Both the position numbers and the translations under genes were made by a program. Below the pieces are notes generated by a model. It worked only from the letters and a program-made list of their open reading frames with translations. It was not told the origin of the DNA and ran no database searches. This document shows, one piece after another, positions 16,708 to 25,928 of a DNA stretch of 64,000 nt (positions within the stretch are counted from its first letter, which is position 1; each line of letters begins with the position of its first letter). The stretch comes from Microbacterium azadirachtae (GTDB lineage Bacteria > Actinomycetota > Actinomycetes > Actinomycetales > Microbacteriaceae), in assembly GCF_000956505.1 (NCBI RefSeq), contig NZ_JYIX01000036.1:62001-126000 (forward strand), given 5' to 3'.

Positions 16708-17334
16708 TCAGGCGGGCGCCACCGGCTGGCGCAGGATCGTACGGCGCTTCTCCGGAGCCACCCGACGGGCGTCGCTCAGGTAGATCTCGTGGTGCAGGCC
16801 CGCCAGGCGCAGACCCTGCTCCGGGATCATCTCGTCGTGCAGGCGCTCGAGGAGCGGTGCCTCGTCGTCGAAGGAGCCGACGTGCAGCGTCTGCATGCAG
16901 AGCCCCTCCGACAGGGACAGTATCCGCAGGTCGTCGAGCCGCGGCGGCGTCTTCTTCGCACGGACGGTCGCGACCACGGCGTCCGCGAACGCATCGTCGA
17001 TCCACTCCGGGACGAGGATCAGCATCGTCCAGTCCCAGCGCGACTTGTCGCGCGCCGTCGTGAACGCGTCCATGTCCTCCGCCCACCACAGCCCCTCCAG
17101 TGGCGGGACGACGTAGTCCCTGTCGAGCTCGCGCTTGCTGGCGAACTTCAGCGCGTAGGCGACCGGGTACAGCGTCTCGAGGGCCTCGGCGTAGGCGGGA
17201 GCCGAGTTCGGATCGCCGTGCCCGTCGATCGCGAGGTAGCGGTTCGCGGGCAGGTCGACGAGGCGGAACTCGCCGGTGCGCGCACGGTAGCCGTCCAGGC
17301 TCTTGGTGAGGTCGATCTTGGTCCCCGTCGTCAT
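16708..17334 (-). CDS. GyrI-like small-molecule-binding domain protein
   Basis: A 208-residue protein matching the GyrI-like/SHOCT-type effector-binding family: DLPANRYLAIDGHGDPN near residues 27-43, then YAEALETLYPVAYALKF and PPLEGLWWAED. The C-terminal half has LSEGLCMQTLHVGSFDDE and LHHEIYLSDARRV. Such stand-alone domains bind small hydrophobic molecules, and some hydrolyse cyclopropane-type electrophiles; the ligand here is unknown. No good Shine-Dalgarno is seen before the ATG, so leaderless translation is possible. Confidence 0.82.
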   Translation of the reverse strand: MTTGTKIDLTKSLDGYRARTGEFRLVDLPANRYLAIDGHGDPNSAPAYAEALETLYPVAYALKFASKRELDRDYVVPPLEGLWWAEDMDAFTTARDKSRWDWTMLILVPEWIDDAFADAVVATVRAKKTPPRLDDLRILSLSEGLCMQTLHVGSFDDEAPLLERLHDEMIPEQGLRLAGLHHEIYLSDARRVAPEKRRTILRQPVAPA

Positions 17335-17451
17335 GGGTCCATTCCAGCACGGGGGTCCGACACCGGATCCGGAGCCGACACCTCAGGAACAGGCATACCG
17401 TTGAGGGTGGGCGCGAAAGCTGCGCCCATGGCAACGACAGAGAGAAGCACG

Positions 17452-17979
17452 ATGAGCACCCCGGGTCTGGAGAACGACGTCACCGAGAAGTTCAAGGGGG
17501 CGTTCCGGCATCACCCCGCCGGCGTCGCACTGGTGACGGGGATCGCCCCGGACGGTCCCGTGGGACTCACGCTGTCGAGCGTCGCCTCGGTGAGCGCCGA
17601 CCCCGCCGTGCTCGTCTTCTCCGTCACGCGCGCGACCGGCAGCGCGGGAGGGATCCTCGCGGCGCCCAGTGCGCTCGTGCACTTCCTCGTCGCGGGGCAG
17701 GAGCCCATCGCCGATGCGTTCGCCCGGACGGGCCAGCCGCGCTTCACCGCTGAGCAGGGGTTCCAGACGCTGCCCACGGGCGAGCCGTTCCTCCCGTCGG
17801 CCCGGATCGCGGTGCGCGGCACCATCCGCGAGACGCACCCGGTCGGGCCCTCGGCGCTCGTGCTGCTCGATGTGCTCGATGTGCTCGAGGGCACTCCCGG
17901 GGCGCCTCTGCTCTACGTCGACCGCCACTACGACAGCCTGGTCTCCTCGGCGGCGGCGGTCGAAGTCCCGCGGGGCTGA
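17452..17979 (+). CDS. Flavin reductase domain protein
   Basis: A 175-residue flavin reductase-like (FMN-binding split-barrel) protein, as in reductase partners of two-component monooxygenases. It shows the family pattern FRHHPAGVALVTG (about residues 17-29), GLTLSSVASVSADPAVLVFSV and a C-terminal YVDRHYDSL. It would reduce FMN or FAD with NAD(P)H; no partner oxygenase is adjacent. I chose ATG 17452 (AGAGAAG Shine-Dalgarno 5 bases upstream) over ATG 17428, which has no ribosome site. Confidence 0.88.
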   Translation: MSTPGLENDVTEKFKGAFRHHPAGVALVTGIAPDGPVGLTLSSVASVSADPAVLVFSVTRATGSAGGILAAPSALVHFLVAGQEPIADAFARTGQPRFTAEQGFQTLPTGEPFLPSARIAVRGTIRETHPVGPSALVLLDVLDVLEGTPGAPLLYVDRHYDSLVSSAAAVEVPRG

Positions 17980-18037
17980 GCGCCGAACCACGTCCGGACG
18001 GCTTGCCAGCCGGACCGTTCTGAACGAAGGTGGAGCC

Positions 18038-18415
18038 ATGTCCGTGACCCTGATCCTTCCGCTTTCCGCGCCGCTGGGCGTCGGGCGCATCGTCGCCGTG
18101 GACGAGGAGTCCCGCGCGGTGCGCATCCGGGACCTGACCACGGGCGTCGTCTACCGCGTGCCGGGATCCGTCCTTCCCGAGCTCGGAGCGCTGCCCTGGC
18201 GCGGCCGCGTGGAGGCGTGCAGCGTGCTGGCGACCGAGGAGGGCGTGGTCACCGAGCTCGTGCTCGACGCGGTGCCGGGTGGCGCCGTCGACCTCCGCGG
18301 AGCCGCGGTCGCGCTCGAAGGCGCTGAGGAGGCGGCTGCCGCGGCCAAGGCCCAGGCCGCGATCTGGGGCGGTACGGATCGTCCTCCGCAGGAGGAGCAG
18401 CCGCGCTTCTGGTGA
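18038..18415 (+). CDS. Hypothetical small protein
   Basis: A 125-residue protein of no family I recognise. The N-terminal 80 residues read as beta-strands (VGRIVAVDEESRAVRIRDL, TGVVYRVPGSVLPELG), resembling a small barrel. The tail is Ala-rich and helical, then Pro/Gln-rich. There is a good GAAGGTGGAG Shine-Dalgarno. It starts 58 bases after the flavin reductase gene on the same strand and may be co-transcribed. Confidence 0.6.
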   Translation: MSVTLILPLSAPLGVGRIVAVDEESRAVRIRDLTTGVVYRVPGSVLPELGALPWRGRVEACSVLATEEGVVTELVLDAVPGGAVDLRGAAVALEGAEEAAAAAKAQAAIWGGTDRPPQEEQPRFW

Positions 18416-18428
18416 GCGCCTGCGCACG

Positions 18429-21400
18429 TCACTGGAAATCCCTGGAGTGATGCGCCACGCCCACCTGCAGCGACTCGAACGCGTCGGCCAGCAGGTTGGT
18501 GACGCCTTCGGGGGAGCGCTCCAGGATGCCGCGCACGATCAATGCGGGTGACTCACGGGCGATCCGGCGGTAGCGCAGCCACACCCCCTGCGTGCAGATG
18601 ACGTTCACCAGGCCGTGCTCGTCCTCGAGGTTGAGGAAGGTCACGCCGCCCGCCGTGGACGGACGCTGCCGGTGGGTCACGAGGCCCGCCGTCTCGACCC
18701 GGCGGCCGTTCTCGTGCGTGCGCAGTGCGGAGGAGGTCAGCACCCCGCGCGCATCCAACCCCGGGCGGAAGTGGGCGAGCGGGTGGTCGTCGGTGGACAC
18801 CCCGGTCGCCCAGAGGTCGGCGGTGAGGATCTCATAGCTGGTCTGGTCGCCGAACAGGGGAGGCTGCACCGCGACGACTGTGTCCGGCAGATAGCGGGCG
18901 CGGTCCTCCGCGGCGGATCCGGCGAGCCAGATCGCCTCCCTGCGCTGCAGCCCGAGGGAGTCGAACGCCCCGGCGGTGGCGAGGGCCTCCACCTGGGCGG
19001 CGGTGAGGTCGGTGCGGCGCACGAGGTCGTTCAGATCCCGGTACGGGCCGCGCGCATCGCGTTCGGCGACGATCCGCTCCGCCGTCTTCTCGCCGATCCC
19101 GGTGACGCCGGCGAGCCCGAGACGGACGGCGTAACGGCCGTCCCTGCGGTGCGCGGCGGTCTCGTCCGCGGCTTTCGGATCGAACGGATCAGGGTCCGTG
19201 CCGGGAGGGCGGGCCGGGAGCTGATGCGTGCATGACTCCCGTCCGGTGCGCCCGGTCGCCGCCGGATCCACCGGCTCCAGGGTCTCCGTCGCCCCGGAGA
19301 GCCGGATGTCGGGCCGGTGCACCTCGACCCCGTGCCGACGGGCGTCGCCGGTGAGCGTCGCTGCGGAGTAGAACCCCATGGGCTGGGAGCGCAGGAGTCC
19401 GGCGAGGAACGCGGCGGGGTAGTGCAGCTTGAGCCAGGAGCTCGCGTAGACGAGCAGCGCGAACGAGAGGGAGTGGGACTCCGCGAAGCCGAAGTCGGAG
19501 AAGGCCTGGATCTGCGCGTAGATGCGATCCGCGGTCTCCCCGTCCAGCCCGTGCCGGTGCATGCCCGTGTACAGGCTCTCCCGGATGCTGTCGATCTTCT
19601 CCAGACCCCGTTTGGATCCCATCGCACGGCGCAGCGTGTCGGCCTCGTCGGCGGTGCAGTCGCCGAGCGTGGTCGCCATCTGGATGAGCTGCTCCTGGAA
19701 GACCGGGATGCCCAGCGTGCGACTCAGCACCGGCTCCAGCTTCGGATGCGCGTAGGTGACCTTCTCCTGGCCGAGCTTGCGGCGTACGAAGGGGTGCACC
19801 GCCCCGCCCTGGATGGGGCCGGGACGGATGAGGGCGATCTGGATCGCGAGCTCGTAGAACTCCCTCGGCTGGAGGCGAGGGAGCAGCCCCATCTGCGCGC
19901 GGGACTCGACCTGGAACACCCCGATCGTGTCGGCGCGGCAGAGCATGTCGTAGACCGCGGGCTCCTCCTTCGGCAGGGAGTCCAGCGTCCACTCCTCGCC
20001 GGTGGCCTCGCGCACCAGGTCGAAGCAGTGCCGCAGGGCGGAGAGCATCCCGAGCCCGAGCAGGTCGAACTTCACCAGCCCCATCCAGGCCGCGGCGTCC
20101 TTGTCCCACTGGATGACGGTGCGCTTCTCCATCCGGGCGTGCTCGACGGGAACGACCTCGCCGACCGGGCGCCGGGTGAGCACCATGCCGCCGGAGTGGA
20201 TCCCCAGGTGGCGGGGCGCGCGCAGCAGCTCATCGGCGTAGGCGACCACCTGCTCCGGGATGTCGTGGTCTGGAACGGGGCTCAGATCCAGCCCCCAGCG
20301 CTCCACCTGACGCGACCAGGCGTCCTGCTGGCCCGGGGAGTGCCCGAGCGCGCGGGCCATGTCGCGCACCGCGTTCTTCGGGCGGTACTGGATGACGTTC
20401 GCGACCTGCGCGGCGTTCTCCCGCCCGTAGCTCTCGTAGACCCACTGGATGATCTCCTCGCGCCGCCCCGAGTCGAAGTCGACGTCGATGTCCGGCTCCT
20501 CGGTGCGGGTCGTGGCGAGGAAGCGCTCGAAGGGCAGGCCGTAGAGGATCGGATCCACCGCGGTGATGCCGAGCAGATAGCAGACCACGCTCGCGGCGGC
20601 GGATCCGCGTCCCTGGCACAGGATCCCGCGGTCCTTCGCCTCCTTCACGATCCCGTGCACGATGAGGAAGTAGCCCGGGAAGTCCTTCTCCTCGATCACG
20701 TTCAGCTCCCGCTCGATGCGGCTTCTTCCCTCGGCGGTGAGCTCCTTGGGGGTGTGCTCCGGATACCTCTCCGGCACCGCCGCCCAGACCAGCGCCCGCA
20801 GGTGGCTCATCGGGGTCTCGCCCGCGGGGACGCTCATCGTGGGCAGGGCCGGCTTGGCGCGGCGCAGCGGGAAGGCGCAGGCCTCGGCGATCTCGAGCCC
20901 CGCCGCGATCGCCCCCGGATAGCGGGCGAAGCGCGCCGTCATCTCCGCCCCGGAGCGCAGGTGCGCGGTGCCGTGCGCGGGCAGCCAGCCCTCGAGCTCC
21001 CGCATGCTGCGGGTGGCGCGCACGGCGGCGATCGCCTCGGCGAGCTCCGCCCGCTCCGGCGCCGCGTAGTGCACGTTGTTCGTCGCGACCATGGGCAGGC
21101 CGTACCGGAGCGCGAGGGCGGCGAGGGCGTCGTTGCGCCGGCTGTCGAGCGGATCGCCGTGGTCGATGAGCTCGACGGCGACCCGGTCCGTGCCGAACAG
21201 GTCGACGAGGGTGAGCAGCGCCCGCTCCGCGCCCTCCGGCCCCTCCCGTTCGAGGGCGCTGCGGACGCCGCCCTTGCGGCAGCCGGTGAGGATCGTCCAA
21301 TGCCCCTCGGCGCGGTTCGCCAGCGACTCGATCTCGTAGAACGGCCGCCCCTTCTCGCCCCCGCGCAGCTGCGCTTCGGTGATCGCGGCGGAGAGGCGGT

Positions 21401-22004
21401 GGTAGCCCTCCTCGCCACGGGCCAGCACGAGCAGGTGCTCGCCGAGCGGATCCGGGAGGCCCCGGCGCTCCGGGGGCGGCAGGAGCCCGGAGCGACCTCG
21501 TGCGCCGGGACCGTTCGCATCGGGGCCGGGGAGCGACAGCTCCGCCCCGAACACGGTCTGCAGCGGCGGCCCTGCGGGCTCGGCGTCGGCGTCTTCCCCT
21601 CTCTCCGCCTTCGTCTTCTTCTCCGCGTTCGCCAGGGACTCCGCGGCCTCGGCGAAGTTCGCGGCACCGTAGAAGCCGTCGTGGTCGGTGATCGCGAGGG
21701 CGGTGAGCCCGAGTCGCTGCGCCTCGGCGATGAGGGCCTCGGGGGAGGATGCGCCGTCGAGGAAGGAGTACGAGGAATGGGCGTGCAGCTCGGCGTAGGG
21801 GACCGCGTTCTTCGGTCGCTCGATCCCCTCCATCCGGATGGGCGGGCGCTTGTGCATGCGGGAGGGCGCGTCCACCGCGATCTGCTGATGCAGCGGACCG
21901 GCACCGTCCGGGGCTTCGCCGTCTGGGGCGCGGTCGCGGGGTGCTCTGCCGCTGAGGGTGCGCTCCAGTGCGGTCCAGGACATGTCCGGGTTGTGGAAGC
22001 CCAT
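18429..22004 (-). CDS. dnaE2: Error-prone DNA polymerase III alpha subunit DnaE2 (ImuC)
   Basis: A 1191-residue DnaE2. It has an N-terminal PHP domain (YAELHAHSSYSFLDGASSPE at about 69, ITDHDGFYG) and a DnaE palm with the catalytic carboxylates PDIDVDFDS (about residues 503-511). A fingers region, a helix-hairpin-helix (GLAGVTGIGEKTAERI) and a C-terminal OB fold follow. QPPLFGD near residue 1045 resembles a beta-clamp-binding motif. It performs translesion synthesis with ImuA and ImuB. The start ATG (22002-22004) overlaps the imuB stop as TGATG; a longer open frame upstream belongs to imuB in another phase. Confidence 0.96.
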   Translation of the reverse strand: MGFHNPDMSWTALERTLSGRAPRDRAPDGEAPDGAGPLHQQIAVDAPSRMHKRPPIRMEGIERPKNAVPYAELHAHSSYSFLDGASSPEALIAEAQRLGLTALAITDHDGFYGAANFAEAAESLANAEKKTKAERGEDADAEPAGPPLQTVFGAELSLPGPDANGPGARGRSGLLPPPERRGLPDPLGEHLLVLARGEEGYHRLSAAITEAQLRGGEKGRPFYEIESLANRAEGHWTILTGCRKGGVRSALEREGPEGAERALLTLVDLFGTDRVAVELIDHGDPLDSRRNDALAALALRYGLPMVATNNVHYAAPERAELAEAIAAVRATRSMRELEGWLPAHGTAHLRSGAEMTARFARYPGAIAAGLEIAEACAFPLRRAKPALPTMSVPAGETPMSHLRALVWAAVPERYPEHTPKELTAEGRSRIERELNVIEEKDFPGYFLIVHGIVKEAKDRGILCQGRGSAAASVVCYLLGITAVDPILYGLPFERFLATTRTEEPDIDVDFDSGRREEIIQWVYESYGRENAAQVANVIQYRPKNAVRDMARALGHSPGQQDAWSRQVERWGLDLSPVPDHDIPEQVVAYADELLRAPRHLGIHSGGMVLTRRPVGEVVPVEHARMEKRTVIQWDKDAAAWMGLVKFDLLGLGMLSALRHCFDLVREATGEEWTLDSLPKEEPAVYDMLCRADTIGVFQVESRAQMGLLPRLQPREFYELAIQIALIRPGPIQGGAVHPFVRRKLGQEKVTYAHPKLEPVLSRTLGIPVFQEQLIQMATTLGDCTADEADTLRRAMGSKRGLEKIDSIRESLYTGMHRHGLDGETADRIYAQIQAFSDFGFAESHSLSFALLVYASSWLKLHYPAAFLAGLLRSQPMGFYSAATLTGDARRHGVEVHRPDIRLSGATETLEPVDPAATGRTGRESCTHQLPARPPGTDPDPFDPKAADETAAHRRDGRYAVRLGLAGVTGIGEKTAERIVAERDARGPYRDLNDLVRRTDLTAAQVEALATAGAFDSLGLQRREAIWLAGSAAEDRARYLPDTVVAVQPPLFGDQTSYEILTADLWATGVSTDDHPLAHFRPGLDARGVLTSSALRTHENGRRVETAGLVTHRQRPSTAGGVTFLNLEDEHGLVNVICTQGVWLRYRRIARESPALIVRGILERSPEGVTNLLADAFESLQVGVAHHSRDFQ

Positions 22005-23578
22005 CAGTGGTACCTCCCTTCGGCCAGCCAGTGTCCGCCACCGGCTCCGGCTCCGCCGGTGGTGATGTGCAGCACCAGCCAGGCCCGCTCCTGCTCGTCC
22101 ACGAGCTGCAGGCGCTCGCCGCGGAACGCGCCCGCCGGATCCCCGCGCCGGTCCCGCACCGGCCAGGGGCCCGCCCAGGAGAGCACCGCGCAGTCGTCGA
22201 CGGCCGCCGGCTCGGCGGTGAGCAGCCCGCGACCGTCGATCTCGACAGTGCTGCCATCGGCCGCGGTCACCGCGATCGGCCGCGGTGGAGCGAACACCTC
22301 GGCCGGCAGCGGATCCGGCAGCTGTCCCGGCCAGGGCTGATCCGCGGGCCGGGTCGGCACGACCCGTTCGCCCCAGGGGGTGAGCTGCTGCCGGTCGGAG
22401 ACGAGGCGCCCGCCGGCCACGACCGCGGTGACCACGCCCTCGTGGCCGAGCAGGGTCTGCACACGGGAGACGGCGTGGTGCAGCCGCTCGTCGGTGCCTG
22501 ATCCGAACAGTCCTGGCTGATGGTGCGCGGCGTCGTCGACGGCGATGGGGGCGATCCGCACCCGGACGATGCCCCTGAATCGGTGCGCCTCGTCGTCGTC
22601 GCCGGAAGCGGCGGTCTCGGCGGCCAGCGACTCCAGCTGCCAGCGAACGCGGTCGACCAGGTCGGAGGCCTCGAAACAGGTGGGATGCAGCCAGGTGCGC
22701 GAGGTGACCTGCTCGTCGTCGTCCGTGAGATCGATCCGCACCTCGGTGCACACCAGCGAGGCCTTCGCGAGGGCGAGGATCACAGCATCCGCGCTCTGCC
22801 GGACGGCGAACGCGATCTGGTCGGACTGCCCGAGGGGCGACTCGAACTCGATCTCCGAGACGAGCTCCGGATCCGGCGGGCGGGGCACGACGGGACGGGA
22901 GTCCGCGCCCGCGGCCAGGGCGTGCAGGCGCGCGCCGTGCTCGCCGAAGCGCGCCCGCAGCCGTTCCGCCCCGAGAGCGGTGAGCTCGCCGAGGGTGCGC
23001 ACGCCGAGGCGGAGCAGCAGCGCGGTCACCTCCGGATCCTGCAGAGCTTGCACGGGCAGCGGGGCGAGGAAGGCGGCGGAGGCGCCTGCGTCGACCACGA
23101 GCACCGGATCCGCGCCGCGCGCCGCGAGCTCGGCCGTGAACGGCCCGTCCGCGATCCCGATCCGCACTTCGGGGTGCCCCTCCTCGGCGAGCCGGACGTG
23201 CAGGGCGCGCGCGGCCTCGCCCTCCCCGCCGTGGAAGCGCGCGACGCCGCGGGCGCGGAGCAGTGCGAGCCCCGGCCGGAGCAGCTGCGCTCCGGGAGCC
23301 TGCTCCTCGATCAGGCGCAGGACGGGCAGGAACGCCCGTTCGTCCCTGCCCGGATCCGCGGGCAGGATGCGCAGGTTCGGCAGCAGCCCCTGCGCCTCCC
23401 TGCGACGCTGCCCGACGCGGACGCCCTGGGCGCGCGCCGCCGCGCTGCAGGCGACCACTCTGTTCGCATGCAGGACCGCCGCTGGTTCGCCCGCCTCGGC
23501 GCCGAGGGCCGCGCGCAGCGGCCAGTCCGGGAACCACAGCACGATCACCCGGGTCGGTTCCTGCACCGCGGGGCTCAT
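22004..23578 (-). CDS. imuB: ImuB, Y-family polymerase-like translesion protein
   Basis: A 524-residue Y-family relative. It begins VIVLWFPDWPLRAALG, where active Y polymerases carry catalytic Asp residues; this fits the catalytically inactive adaptor ImuB. The palm, thumb and little-finger regions are followed by a C-terminal tail that includes the clamp-binding-like QPGLFG. ImuB bridges the beta clamp, ImuA and DnaE2. The ATG at 23576-23578 overlaps the imuA stop by 4 bases, and its own stop overlaps dnaE2, so the three genes form one translationally coupled operon. Confidence 0.94.
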   Translation of the reverse strand: MSPAVQEPTRVIVLWFPDWPLRAALGAEAGEPAAVLHANRVVACSAAARAQGVRVGQRRREAQGLLPNLRILPADPGRDERAFLPVLRLIEEQAPGAQLLRPGLALLRARGVARFHGGEGEAARALHVRLAEEGHPEVRIGIADGPFTAELAARGADPVLVVDAGASAAFLAPLPVQALQDPEVTALLLRLGVRTLGELTALGAERLRARFGEHGARLHALAAGADSRPVVPRPPDPELVSEIEFESPLGQSDQIAFAVRQSADAVILALAKASLVCTEVRIDLTDDDEQVTSRTWLHPTCFEASDLVDRVRWQLESLAAETAASGDDDEAHRFRGIVRVRIAPIAVDDAAHHQPGLFGSGTDERLHHAVSRVQTLLGHEGVVTAVVAGGRLVSDRQQLTPWGERVVPTRPADQPWPGQLPDPLPAEVFAPPRPIAVTAADGSTVEIDGRGLLTAEPAAVDDCAVLSWAGPWPVRDRRGDPAGAFRGERLQLVDEQERAWLVLHITTGGAGAGGGHWLAEGRYH

Positions 23579-24351
23579 CCCGCCACCGCCAGGAGCGCCG
23601 GCGCGTCGGCGAGCGGACGCGGGGCGGCGTGCAGGGACGGGAGCGGGACGAGGCGGGGCGCCGCCGGGGCGACGGCCTCGACCATGCCGTGGGCGCCCGG
23701 CAGCCGCACCCGCACGCTCTGCGGCGCGGGGGAGCGCCGGGTGCGTGCGGTGACCGTCACCTCGCACTCCTCCAGCGCGCCCCAGCCGGATCCCAGTCCT
23801 CGCCAGTGCGGATCGTGCACCCGGAGGGATCCCTCGCTCTGCGGCCAGGCGGCGGAGGCGCCCGATGCCCCGGCGACGACCAGCAGTGTGCAGCCGCGAT
23901 CGCGGAGCCGGGCGCTCAGCCGGCTCAGCTCCGCATCCCGCACGGAGGACGAGGGACGGATCGCGATGAGCGGGATCACCTCGCTCAGCGCGGAGACGAC
24001 GGAGAGCCAGCGCGGCCCTGGAGCGGGGACGAGGAGGAGGCGGTCCAGATCCACACCGTGCCCGGCCAGCGCCTCGACGCCCAGGGTGGGCATGCCGACG
24101 GCGGCGCACCACGCGCCGGTGCGCGAGGCGCCGGCGAGCAGCGCCCCGATGAGGCCGGGGGAGGGGGAGAGGTCGTACGTCGTGCCGACCTGCAGGCCCC
24201 CTTCGGGGAGGATCGGCTCGAGGGGCGGGGGCACCGGGATCAGCGGCAGGTCGCTCCGGCGGCGCTGCATGCGCGTGATCTCGCGGCGCAGACGCAGCAC
24301 GTCCTCGGCGCGGGTGTCGGCGTCGGGGACGATCATGGAAGCGAGCGTCAT
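23575..24351 (-). CDS. imuA: ImuA-like RecA-fold protein of the mutasome
   Basis: A 258-residue protein with the actinobacterial ImuA layout: DVLRLRREITRMQ helix, LPEGGLQVGTTYDL, LLAGASRTGAWCAAVG and a RecA-like core without a clear Walker A motif. It is the first gene of imuA-imuB-dnaE2. Three in-frame ATGs lie within 16 bases; I chose the third (24349-24351) because GGAGG then sits 8 bases upstream, whereas the first ATG overlaps that GGAGG. I see no canonical actinobacterial LexA box (GAAC-N4-GTTC type) in the A+T-rich 75 bases upstream. Confidence 0.88.
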   Translation of the reverse strand: MTLASMIVPDADTRAEDVLRLRREITRMQRRRSDLPLIPVPPPLEPILPEGGLQVGTTYDLSPSPGLIGALLAGASRTGAWCAAVGMPTLGVEALAGHGVDLDRLLLVPAPGPRWLSVVSALSEVIPLIAIRPSSSVRDAELSRLSARLRDRGCTLLVVAGASGASAAWPQSEGSLRVHDPHWRGLGSGWGALEECEVTVTARTRRSPAPQSVRVRLPGAHGMVEAVAPAAPRLVPLPSLHAAPRPLADAPALLAVAG

Positions 24352-24441
24352 CCCCATGACCTCCATTCTCGAATATCTCTTCTAATACTGCAACTGCAAA
24401 GAAGACGATAACTCGTACATCCGACATGGAGGAGAGGGGGC

Positions 24442-24891
24442 TCAGATGACGGGGCCGGCCTCCTGGCGCACGTCCTCATGGAGGTGCAGGATGCGCAGCG
24501 TGCCGTCCGTCCGGTGCTGCAGCACGGCGGTGTTGCGCGACAGCTCGGGAGAGACCGCGACGCCGTGGGCGTCCGTCCCGTCCACCCGCAGCCACCAGGT
24601 CGCGACGAGGACACCGCCGACCTCGCGCACGCGGAGATCCTCGACGGTCAGCGAGGTCTCCGTCCAGGCCGGCGCGCTCGGCTCCGCCGCGATCTCGGTG
24701 CGGCGACCGCGGAGCGCGGCGAGCTCCTCGAGCCCCGTCACCAGGGCGTCGGAGGCGGAGTCGAAGATCGTCACGTCCTCCGCGAGGCGGGCATCGATCG
24801 CCGAGGGAGCGCCGCGCAGATAGTCGTCGTACATCCCCGTCAGCAGGCGGTGCACGTCCTCGTGGGGCAGGGGGCGAGAGGTCGGATCCAT
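24442..24891 (-). CDS. SnoaL-like/nuclear transport factor 2 fold protein
   Basis: A 149-residue NTF2-like protein: LLTGMYDDYLRG helix, then LAEDVTIFDSASDALVTGLEELAALRG, then antiparallel strands ending RILHLHEDVRQ. This matches the DUF4440/SnoaL shape with a conical ligand pocket; the substrate is unknown. It appears leaderless (TAGCCT on the minus strand, 24898-24903, 6 bases before the ATG). It lies alone between the translesion cassette and the divergent Rieske gene. Confidence 0.82.
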   Translation of the reverse strand: MDPTSRPLPHEDVHRLLTGMYDDYLRGAPSAIDARLAEDVTIFDSASDALVTGLEELAALRGRRTEIAAEPSAPAWTETSLTVEDLRVREVGGVLVATWWLRVDGTDAHGVAVSPELSRNTAVLQHRTDGTLRILHLHEDVRQEAGPVI

Positions 24892-25000
24892 CGCGCGAGG
24901 CTATCAGTCCGCGCGACGGGTCCCGCCCGTCACGCCGTTGACCCTCGCCGACCGCGGGAGTAGACAGGAGGTTCCCACGGCGCGGTGCGGAGGAGATCCC

Positions 25001-25855
25001 ATGCGAGTGACAGTGGCGATGCAGTCCCTGATCCGGACGATCGGGAAGACCAAGGGGCTCGATCCCGCGGCGGAGAAGCTGAGCGGCTGGGTCGAAACGG
25101 CCACGCGCTCCACGCCCGTGAAGAACGCGCTCTCCGGATCCTGGCTGGGGCATCAGGTCCATCCGATGCTCACGGACCTGCCGATCGGGGCGTGGGGCGC
25201 GGCCACGGTGCTCGATCTGACCGGGGCGGATCCGGCGGCGTCGCGGCGTCTCGTCGGCCTCGGCATCCTCGCCTCCGCGCCGACGGCGGCCGCGGGCGCC
25301 TCCGACTGGTCGTCCCTGTACGGCCCCGCGAAACGGGTCGGCCTGATCCACGCCGCCGCGAACGCGACGGCCTCCGTCCTGCAGATCACCTCCTGGCTGG
25401 TGCGGCGCCGCGGGCACCACGGCGCCGGCGCCGCGCTCAGCCTGCTGGGGTTGAGCCTCACCCTCGGCTCGTCGTACCTCGGCGGGCACCTCTCGTTCGT
25501 GCGCGGCACCGGCGTGAACCACACGGCGTTCCAGGGCACGGTGCGACGCTGGACGGACGTGGGGGCGGACGCCGATCTCGTCGAAGGCGCCCGGTCGCGG
25601 GTCATGGTCGGCGAGGTCCCCGTGCTGCTCATCCGGGCAGGCAGCGCCCTGCATGCGATCTCCGCCGTCTGCAGCCACCAGGGCGGCCCGCTCGACGAGG
25701 GGAAGCTCGGCGCGGACGGCTGCGTCACCTGTCCGTGGCACGGCAGCAGGTTCCGCATCGAGGACGGCTCGGTGCAGCGAGGGCCGGCGAGCGTGCCGCA
25801 GCCGCGCTGGGAGGCGAAGGTCGAGGACGGGCGGATCCTGCTCCGTTCGGCCTGA
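25001..25855 (+). CDS. DUF2231-Rieske fusion protein
   Basis: A 284-residue fusion. Residues about 40-170 form a DUF2231 four-helix membrane domain that opens with GSWLGHQVHPMLTDLPIG and includes GLIHAAANATA. Residues about 185-284 form a Rieske [2Fe-2S] domain with ligands C224-x-H226 (CSHQ) and C244-x-x-H247 (CPWH), and it ends in a typical VEDGRILLR strand. Membrane-tethered electron transfer is likely; the partner is unknown. A strong GGAGGAG precedes the ATG by 6 bases. Confidence 0.88.
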   Translation: MRVTVAMQSLIRTIGKTKGLDPAAEKLSGWVETATRSTPVKNALSGSWLGHQVHPMLTDLPIGAWGAATVLDLTGADPAASRRLVGLGILASAPTAAAGASDWSSLYGPAKRVGLIHAAANATASVLQITSWLVRRRGHHGAGAALSLLGLSLTLGSSYLGGHLSFVRGTGVNHTAFQGTVRRWTDVGADADLVEGARSRVMVGEVPVLLIRAGSALHAISAVCSHQGGPLDEGKLGADGCVTCPWHGSRFRIEDGSVQRGPASVPQPRWEAKVEDGRILLRSA

Positions 25856-25928
25856 CCGCGCCCGACGGCCGAGTCCGGTTATCCACACCCCGCTCACGAC
25901 GGTCGCGCCGATCTCCTAGCGTCGGGGC

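Noticed and set aside
22004-24427. 807-codon version of ImuB beginning at 24427
   Set aside because: The first 283 codons are out-of-frame imuA sequence; the ATG at 23578 overlapping the imuA stop gives the normal ImuB N-terminus.
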